8,349 bases of DNA from Candidatus Gastranaerophilales bacterium (GTDB lineage: Bacteria; Cyanobacteriota; Vampirovibrionia; Gastranaerophilales; Gastranaerophilaceae). The position numbers and the translations under genes are program-made. Of the stretch, positions 1-4,842 are shown one piece after another; position 1 is the first letter of the stretch, and each line of letters opens with the position of its first letter. The DNA lies in the NCBI GenBank assembly GCA_900772035.1, contig CAAGQE010000283.1, positions 1 through 8,349 on the forward strand. Direction: 5' to 3'. The notes under the pieces are model-generated. The model was not told the origin of the DNA. It did no database searches and saw only the letters and a list, made by a program, of their open reading frames with translations.

Positions 1-807
1 AGAAATTGTTTGCGATATGTCGTGAAATCTTTCGACATCAAAAAAATAGCCGTGCCGTATTTTATTTGCCCCGTGGTGCGCCAAACCTTAAAAAACGATG
101 GAGTTGAGATAAATTTTTATCATATAAACAATGATTTTTTACCCGATTGTGAGTTTCAGGATGATGATTTTGTTTTGTATGTTAATTATTTCGGAATTTG
201 TTCAAGACAAAACGAAATGCTCGCAAAGCATTATAAGAATTTGATTTCGGATAATGCGCATGCGTTTTTTGCAAAAAAGAAGGGGATTGCGTCGTTTTCT
301 TCCGTCAGAAAATTCTTTAACGTTAATGATGGTGGAATTTTAGACTGCGACAGAATTTTGGCTCAAAATTTTCCGCAAGATGAAAATCGAAATCTTTCAG
401 TAACGGATTTTAATTCTTTTTTGAAAAATGAACTTTCAATCGACAATCAGCCCGTAAAAATTATGAGTTCAAAAACTCAAAATTTTCTAAAAAATGTGAA
501 TTTTGAACAAAAAATGGTAAAAAATCGTCAAATTTTTGCAAAAATTGATGAAAAATTGCAAAAAATGAATAATTTGAAATTTGATATTTCTAAAGATGAT
601 GTTCCTATGGTTTATCCGTTTTTGTCAGACGATTTTGCAATGATGGAAAATATCTCGAAAATGCTTGAAAACAAAGGTGTTTATATTATCAGGTACGGTT
701 CGGATTTGCCAAAAACTTATCCCGAATATGATTTTACAAAAATAATGATGATTCCTTTGATATCTTCTGTATCAAGGATTTTTGACGAAAAAATTTCGTT
801 CCCGTAA
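1..807 (+). CDS. DegT/DnrJ/EryC1/StrS-type PLP aminotransferase-like protein (5' end outside window)
   Basis: The frame is open from base 1 to the TAA at 805-807. The first in-frame start-like codon is a TTG at 10, with no ribosome site. Codons before it already read like family sequence (an R-N-x-L-R-Y run), so the true start is probably upstream. Counting from the TTG, a Val-Asn-Tyr-Phe-Gly segment is at 58-62. A Ser-Asp-Asn-Ala-His-Ala-Phe-Phe segment at 80-87 holds the Asp expected to contact the PLP ring nitrogen. An Ser-Phe-Ser-Ser-Val-Arg-Lys-Phe-Phe segment leads to Asp-Gly-Gly at 107-109, and Lys101 is the likely Schiff-base lysine. This pattern is typical of uncharacterised DegT-fold enzymes near sugar or cell-surface genes. 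In the family these are sugar aminotransferases or dehydratases; the substrate here is unknown. The visible part is shorter than the usual 350-400 residues, as expected for a cut gene. Family assignment is fairly firm, function is not. Confidence 0.72.
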   Translation, partial: RNCLRYVVKSFDIKKIAVPYFICPVVRQTLKNDGVEINFYHINNDFLPDCEFQDDDFVLYVNYFGICSRQNEMLAKHYKNLISDNAHAFFAKKKGIASFSSVRKFFNVNDGGILDCDRILAQNFPQDENRNLSVTDFNSFLKNELSIDNQPVKIMSSKTQNFLKNVNFEQKMVKNRQIFAKIDEKLQKMNNLKFDISKDDVPMVYPFLSDDFAMMENISKMLENKGVYIIRYGSDLPKTYPEYDFTKIMMIPLISSVSRIFDEKISFP

Positions 808-816
808 AACTTTGTG

Positions 817-825
817 TGATACAAT
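817..825 (+). promoter_or_regulatory. Putative extended -10 promoter for the Nudix gene
   Basis: TG-A-TACAAT matches an extended -10 element (TGnTATAAT) with one mismatch in the hexamer. It lies in the 39-base gap between the aminotransferase-like gene and the Nudix gene. I see no good -35 at the proper distance, which extended -10 promoters do not require. Transcription would start near 832, just ahead of the ribosome site. The gene could equally be cotranscribed with the one upstream. Confidence 0.4.
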
Positions 826-846
826 GTAGAAAAAACGAGGTGGAAA

Positions 847-1416
847 ATGACGACAGTTGCAACATCAAAATTTTTGGAATTTAAAAGTGCAAAATCTCCA
901 GCAGGACATGATTGGTTTTATGCAAAACGCACTAATGATGCTTCTTCGCACGATAGCGCAGTCGTTATCACAACGCTCGTTAAACAAAATGACGAGTATA
1001 ATTTTTTGTTTTTAAAAACTCGCCGTCCGCCCTTGTATGCAGAGGATAAAGCAGAATTTTGCATTGAATCACCGGCAGGTTTAATCGGAGATATTGATTC
1101 TCACGAAACTCTTATGGAATGTGCAAAGAAAGAACTTTTGGAAGAAGCGGGTTTTTCGGCAGACAAGGTTTTTGTGGAACTTTTAAACAGTTCTACATCT
1201 GCGGGATTATCCTCTGAGACTTTGGCATATATTACCGCAATTGTTGACAAATACGACGTTATTCAACAACCTGTATCCGACGGTGGAATAATTGTCGAAA
1301 GATTTTTGGTTCCCGTGAAGGATGTAAGAAAATATTTTGCGGAAATTGATATGAAAAAGTATTCTGTCGCCGCAGCAACCGTTTGCGGTGTGTTTTACGC
1401 ATTGGCAAGAGTTTAG
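847..1416 (+). CDS. Nudix hydrolase, ADP-sugar pyrophosphatase-like
   Basis: This 189-residue protein carries a Nudix box at residues 81-103: Gly81, five residues, Glu87, seven residues, then Lys95-Glu96-Leu-Leu-Glu99-Glu100-Ala-Gly102-Phe. The metal-binding Glu residues are intact, but the usual Arg of the REUXEEXGU motif is Lys95. Downstream, a Ser-Ala-Gly-Leu-Ser-Ser-Glu stretch (118-124) resembles the S-P-G-x-x-x-E region of ADP-ribose/ADP-sugar pyrophosphatases, with Ala in place of Pro. The family hydrolyses nucleoside diphosphates linked to another moiety in the cytoplasm; the substrate cannot be read here. The ATG is supported by GAGG at 837-840, six bases upstream. It lies 39 bases after the aminotransferase-like gene on the same strand, and its stop overlaps the stop of the convergent tag gene by four bases. 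Family is confident; the ADP-sugar subfamily is tentative. Confidence 0.88.
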   Translation: MTTVATSKFLEFKSAKSPAGHDWFYAKRTNDASSHDSAVVITTLVKQNDEYNFLFLKTRRPPLYAEDKAEFCIESPAGLIGDIDSHETLMECAKKELLEEAGFSADKVFVELLNSSTSAGLSSETLAYITAIVDKYDVIQQPVSDGGIIVERFLVPVKDVRKYFAEIDMKKYSVAAATVCGVFYALARV

Positions 1417-1961
1417 TTTTTGTGCAAAAAACAGTCTTTGTCGTGGTCGTTAACCACTCCGATTGCTTGCAAATAGGAGTAAATAATAACCGTGCCGACG
1501 TATTTCATTCCTCTTTTTTGCAAATCTTTGGAAATTTTATCCGAAAGCGGTGTAGAAACTTGGATTTTCTCCGAGTTGTTATAAATAACCTGATTATTTG
1601 TAAAACCCCAAATGTATTTTGAAAAACTGCCGTATTCTTTTTGAATTTGTATAAAAATTTGTGCATTTTTAACGGCGCATTTTATCTTGCTCAAATTCCT
1701 TATAATATCTTTGTTTGCTCGCAATTCTTCGATTTTTTTATCGTCGTATGCTGCAACTTTTTTGACATCAAAATTGTCAAAAGCCGCCCTGAAGGCTTCT
1801 CTCTTTTTAAGAACCGTAATCCACGAAAGACCGGCCTGAAAGCCTTCTAAAATAAGAAGTTCAAAGAGTTCTCTGTCGTCAAATTTAGGGGTTCCCCATT
1901 CTTCATCGTGATATTTTATATAAATTTCGGATTTTTCGTCGACCCAAAAACATCTTTTCAT
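1413..1961 (-). CDS. tag: DNA-3-methyladenine glycosylase I
   Basis: The 182-residue product matches TAG almost end to end (E. coli Tag is 187 residues). TAG removes 3-methyladenine from alkylated DNA, starting base excision repair. The zinc ligands of E. coli Tag (Cys4, His17, His175, Cys179) correspond to Cys4, His18, His173 and Cys177. The Cys-x-Trp-Val N-terminus, the Tyr-His-Asp-x-Glu-Trp-Gly segment at 17-23 and the Leu-Glu-Gly-Phe-Gln-Ala-Gly-Leu-Ser-Trp segment at 38-47 are all present. Glu39 matches E. coli Glu38, which contacts the base, and Trp47 matches Trp46. The ATG directly abuts the recN stop (TAA then ATG). Its ribosome site, AGGA at 1972-1969, lies inside the end of recN, so the two genes are almost certainly one operon with coupled translation. 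Nothing appears missing. Confidence 0.96.
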   Translation of the reverse strand: MKRCFWVDEKSEIYIKYHDEEWGTPKFDDRELFELLILEGFQAGLSWITVLKKREAFRAAFDNFDVKKVAAYDDKKIEELRANKDIIRNLSKIKCAVKNAQIFIQIQKEYGSFSKYIWGFTNNQVIYNNSEKIQVSTPLSDKISKDLQKRGMKYVGTVIIYSYLQAIGVVNDHDKDCFLHKN

Positions 1962-3614
1962 TTATTTTTCCTGAATTAACGATTTTGCAAATTCGATTGC
2001 AGAGTCTGAAACAACACCTGATGCAAGACTTGCAAGTGCATTGATTTTTTCATTTTCGTCCAAAATTTTGATTTCGACAGATGTCGTATCGCCTTGTTCT
2101 TTCGAAACGAGAATGTGGCGGTCGGCTTTTGCCGCAATAATTGCTTGGTGGGTGATTAGAATAATTTGTCTGAATTTTGCGAGTTGTTCGATTTCGTCTG
2201 CCACGCTCTGAGCAGCTTTGCCCGAAATTCCCGTATCAATTTCGTCAAAAATTACCGTGTCAATGTCATCTGCGTTCGCAAATACGGTCTTTATCGCGAG
2301 CATTACTCTGGAAATTTCACCGCCTGATGCGGTTTTTGCAAGCGGTGACAAATCTTGCGATACGTTTGTCGAAATATAAAACTCGACATTGTCTTTTCCG
2401 TTCTGGCACAAGTCACACGGGGTTATTTTTATTTCAAATCTGGATTTTGCAAGTTCAAGTTTTTCAAGTTCGTCCACAATTAACGAGGATAAAAGTTCGC
2501 CGCAATTTCGTCTGTTTTCGGTGATTTTATCGGCAATAGCGTTTAAATCTTTCAGGATTTTTTCGATTTTGGCTTCGAGTTCATCCGCATTTTTTGTTGA
2601 AAACTCTATGCCGTTTAATTCTGCCGAAAGTTTTTCGTAAGTTTTTAAAACTTCCTCTAAAGTTCCGCCGTACTTGCGTTTGAGTTTGTCTAAAACAAAT
2701 AATCTTTCTTGGATTTCGTCCAATCTTTCCGTGTCGTTTGTCACAGATTGCGAATAATCGCGCAGACTTGAGGATAATTCTCTTGCAAGTTCACTTATTT
2801 CAATTATTGTATTTTCGGCATTTTCTAAGGAGTTATCGAGGTTTTTTGCCTTGGAAATATTCATTTTTATTTGGGTAATTGCATCCGACAAAGAACCGTC
2901 CTCGCCGTTTAATGCCCAATATGCGCCGTAAGTTAATTCTTTTAACTTTTCGGCATTTTCGAGAACCTTGAGTTCTTCGTTGAGTTTGTTTTCTTCATCA
3001 ATATCTTCGATTGCGGCATTTTCAATTTCTTCGATTTGAAATTTCAAAAAGTCGATTTGTGATTCTGTCGCATTTGCCGAATTCTTCGCGATTTCTAATG
3101 CTTTTTGTAACGACAAATATTCAAAATAGAGTTTCTTGTATTTTTCCAAATCCTCACCGTAAACATCTTTTGCGTAATTGTCGAGCAAATTAATGTGGGT
3201 TTTCGGCTGCATAAAAGCGTATGTTTGGTGTTGGGAGTGAATGTCCAAAAACATATCTTTAAAATCCTTGATAAAGTTTTGATTTACCAAAGTGCCGTTA
3301 ATTCTTGTTCTTGAAGAAGTTTTTGTAATTTCGCGAGTAATTATGATTTCTTCAAAATCGTCAATTCCGTTTTCTTTAAAAAGTTGTTTTAAGTCGTGTT
3401 TTTTATTCTCGAGGGTAAGTTCGATTATTGCTTTTTCACAATTTTTTTTGATAACGTCTGATGAAATTTTGGCTCCGAAAGCAGCATCAATCGCGCTGAT
3501 TAAAATGGTTTTACCTGCCCCCGTTTCACCTGTAATAACGTTTAAACCGTCAGCAAAATCGAGGTCTGATTCATCTATCAAAATATAATTTTTTATGTGA
3601 ATTGATTTAATCAT
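1962..3614 (-). CDS. recN: DNA repair protein RecN (SMC-like ATPase)
   Basis: The 550-residue product has the usual RecN length and layout: an N-terminal ATPase half, a long charged coiled coil and a C-terminal ATPase half. Walker A is Gly-Glu-Thr-Gly-Ala-Gly-Lys-Thr at 29-36. A Q-loop-like Asp-Ile-His-Ser-Gln-His-Gln is at 124-130, with Ser where RecN commonly has Gly. The coiled coil spans about 155-395. The ABC signature Ala-Ser-Gly-Gly-Glu is at 429-433. Walker B Val-Ile-Phe-Asp-Glu-Ile-Asp at 454-460 is followed by Thr-Gly-Ile-Ser-Gly, and the switch His is at 489. RecN acts on chromosomal DNA in double-strand-break repair. I chose the ATG at 3614 because the protein then begins with the family-typical Met-x-x-Ser-x-x-Ile-x-Asn. 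A longer reading from a TTG at 3671 would start within the -35 box of the likely promoter. No clear Shine-Dalgarno site precedes 3614, which is a weak point. It is followed immediately by tag. Confidence 0.96.
   Translation of the reverse strand: MIKSIHIKNYILIDESDLDFADGLNVITGETGAGKTILISAIDAAFGAKISSDVIKKNCEKAIIELTLENKKHDLKQLFKENGIDDFEEIIITREITKTSSRTRINGTLVNQNFIKDFKDMFLDIHSQHQTYAFMQPKTHINLLDNYAKDVYGEDLEKYKKLYFEYLSLQKALEIAKNSANATESQIDFLKFQIEEIENAAIEDIDEENKLNEELKVLENAEKLKELTYGAYWALNGEDGSLSDAITQIKMNISKAKNLDNSLENAENTIIEISELARELSSSLRDYSQSVTNDTERLDEIQERLFVLDKLKRKYGGTLEEVLKTYEKLSAELNGIEFSTKNADELEAKIEKILKDLNAIADKITENRRNCGELLSSLIVDELEKLELAKSRFEIKITPCDLCQNGKDNVEFYISTNVSQDLSPLAKTASGGEISRVMLAIKTVFANADDIDTVIFDEIDTGISGKAAQSVADEIEQLAKFRQIILITHQAIIAAKADRHILVSKEQGDTTSVEIKILDENEKINALASLASGVVSDSAIEFAKSLIQEK
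1969..1972 (-). promoter_or_regulatory. Ribosome binding site of tag inside recN
   Basis: AGGA on the minus strand lies seven bases before the tag ATG, within the last codons of recN. It supports the tag start. With the abutting TAA/ATG, it argues that ribosomes finishing recN help start tag. Confidence 0.6.
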
Positions 3615-3642
3615 AATTCTTGTCTTTAAAGCGTCTGAGATA

Positions 3643-3671
3643 ATTTTACATCTTATAAAAAAAGATGACAA
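3643..3671 (-). promoter_or_regulatory. Sigma-70-type promoter of recN-tag
   Basis: On the minus strand, TTGTCA (3671-3666), a 17-base spacer and TAAAAT (3648-3643) form a good housekeeping promoter. Transcription would start near 3636, about 22 bases before the recN ATG at 3614. I found no recognisable LexA operator around it (neither CTGT-N8-ACAG nor CGAAC-N4-GTTCG), although recN is SOS-controlled in many bacteria. Confidence 0.6.
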
Positions 3672-3710
3672 GTCGGTTAAAATATCTGCATAATAGACAT
3701 TTTCGCATTC

Positions 3711-3739
3711 TTTACATATATATTAAATTATTGTATTAT
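3711..3739 (+). promoter_or_regulatory. Sigma-70-type promoter of the lactate/malate dehydrogenase gene
   Basis: TTTACA (3711-3716), a 17-base spacer and TATTAT (3734-3739) differ from consensus by one base in each hexamer. The predicted start near 3746 leaves a leader of about 27 bases before the ATG at 3773. It is divergent from the recN promoter, with about 40 bases between the two -35 boxes. Confidence 0.65.
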
Positions 3740-3762
3740 TTGCTTTAATTATAAGGTTTGAC

Positions 3763-3767
3763 AGGTG
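3763..3767 (+). promoter_or_regulatory. Ribosome binding site that fixes the dehydrogenase start
   Basis: AGGTG lies five bases before the ATG at 3773. The alternative in-frame TTG at 3758 has only AAGG at 3753-3756, one base away, which is too close. The ATG is therefore preferred, shortening the longest reading by five residues. Confidence 0.6.
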
Positions 3768-3772
3768 CTTAT

Positions 3773-4738
3773 ATGCTCGCTCAAGAAAAAAAATCATACG
3801 GAAAAAAAGTTGCAATTATCGGAGTCGGTTACGTCGGTGCAGGAATTGCCTATGCTTTGATGCTTAAAGATACTGCAAGCGAAATCGTTTTGATTGACTC
3901 AAAAGCAGACGTTGCAAATGCGGAAATGCTTGATATCAGACATGGTATTTCCAATATGGGGCGTGCAAAGGTCTATTGCGGAGATTATTCCGATATTTCG
4001 GACTGTGACCTGATAGTCGTGACAGCGGGCAGAAACAGACGTCCGAATGAAACCAGACTCGATATGGCAAGCGACAATATCAAAATTGCCGAAAGTACCG
4101 TTTCGGAGATGAAAAAATATTATAAACAAGGTGTTATTCTGGTTGTTTCAAACCCTGTCGACGTTATTACTCATTACATTGCAAAAGAAATGAACTTGCC
4201 CGAAGGAAGAGTGTTTGGAACGGGGTGCATTTTAGACAGTTCAAGATTGATAAGCCTTATTTCGGAATACGTCGGACTTACTCCGGAATTTATTTCCGCC
4301 ACAATTGTCGGAGAACACGGAAATTCACAAGTCGCACTTTGGGATGAAGTTAAGGTGTCAAATATTCCGTTTGATGAATTTTGCAATGCGGAAAATCTTG
4401 TCTGTGATGCCGAAACAAAAGAAAAAATGGCTAAAAAAGTTCTGACGATGGGAACAGAAATTATTGGCGGCAAAGGAAAAACTTATTACGGAATTGCAAC
4501 TTGCGTATGTTATTTGGCAGATGCGATTTTGAACAAAAGATGTATAACTGCTTGTGTTTCAAGTTCTTTGTCTGGTAAGAAAATCGGGGAAAATGTGACC
4601 TTGAGTTTGCCGAGTTTGGTGGACGGCAACGGAGTCAAACTCGTTTTGCCGATTGATATTTCCGAAAAAGAAAAAATTCATCTTAAAAATTCTGCCGAAC
4701 AAATTAAAAATACGATAAAACTTTGCGGAATTGAATAA
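3773..4738 (+). CDS. L-lactate/malate dehydrogenase family protein
   Basis: This 321-residue NAD-dependent 2-hydroxyacid dehydrogenase has the LDH/MDH fold. The Rossmann glycines are Gly17-x-Gly19-x-x-Gly22, and Asp42, which ends the second strand, indicates NAD preference. Using classical LDH numbering in brackets, the active site holds Arg95 (109), Asn127 (140), Asp155 (168), Arg158 (171), catalytic His182 (195) and Thr237 (246). The discriminating position 102, normally Gln in lactate and Arg in malate dehydrogenases, is Arg89 within Asn-Arg-Arg-Pro-Asn-Glu-Thr-Arg. Thr237 and the Glu-Thr-Arg-Leu-Asp sequence look LDH-like, so the protein is mixed. It would interconvert pyruvate and lactate, or oxaloacetate and malate, with NADH/NAD in the cytoplasm. 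Most automatic pipelines would call it L-lactate dehydrogenase; I leave the symbol blank because the substrate is uncertain. The gene has its own promoter and appears monocistronic. Confidence 0.93.
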   Translation: MLAQEKKSYGKKVAIIGVGYVGAGIAYALMLKDTASEIVLIDSKADVANAEMLDIRHGISNMGRAKVYCGDYSDISDCDLIVVTAGRNRRPNETRLDMASDNIKIAESTVSEMKKYYKQGVILVVSNPVDVITHYIAKEMNLPEGRVFGTGCILDSSRLISLISEYVGLTPEFISATIVGEHGNSQVALWDEVKVSNIPFDEFCNAENLVCDAETKEKMAKKVLTMGTEIIGGKGKTYYGIATCVCYLADAILNKRCITACVSSSLSGKKIGENVTLSLPSLVDGNGVKLVLPIDISEKEKIHLKNSAEQIKNTIKLCGIE

Positions 4739-4768
4739 AAATTTTTCTTAACAAATGAAATAAAAATC

Positions 4769-4796
4769 CCCTGAAACGTTAAAGTTTCATGGTTTT
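4769..4796 (+). terminator. Possible weak terminator after the dehydrogenase gene
   Basis: A hairpin pairs TGAAAC (4772-4777) with GTTTCA (4784-4789) around a six-base loop. It is extended by CC/GG across one mismatch and followed by only four T residues. It begins about 30 bases after the dehydrogenase stop. The short T run makes it a weak candidate, and its downstream arm overlaps the -35 element of the next promoter, so the symmetry may be partly coincidental. Confidence 0.35.
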
Positions 4797-4806
4797 CGGT
4801 CGATAA
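4780..4806 (+). promoter_or_regulatory. Sigma-28 (FliA/SigD-type) flagellar-class promoter
   Basis: TAAAGTTT (4780-4787), an 11-base spacer and GTCGATAA (4799-4806) match the enterobacterial FliA consensus TAAAGTTT-N11-GCCGATAA at 15 of 16 specified positions with exact spacing. Transcription would start roughly at 4812-4814, leaving a leader of about 30 bases before the ATG at 4843. The site lies in a 104-base gap directly upstream of a gene for a peptidoglycan hydrolase-like protein, a class often placed in the motility regulon. I found no other convincing match in the window. Confidence 0.8.
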
Positions 4807-4842
4807 TACCGCATGTAAGTGTAAGTATACAAGGCAAAAGTC

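Noticed and set aside
1418..1431. TTTTTGTGCAAAAA palindrome near the Nudix/tag junction as a terminator
   Set aside because: The stem is almost entirely A/T with a two-base loop and lies inside tag, so it is too weak to call.
3615..3671. N-terminal extension of RecN from a TTG at 3671
   Set aside because: It adds 19 residues before the family-typical N-terminus and starts inside the likely -35 box of the recN promoter.
3758..3763. Perfect TTGACA that could be a -35 box, and whose TTG could be the dehydrogenase start
   Set aside because: No -10-like hexamer lies 16-18 bases downstream, and the TTG has no properly spaced ribosome site. The ATG at 3773 with AGGTG is better.
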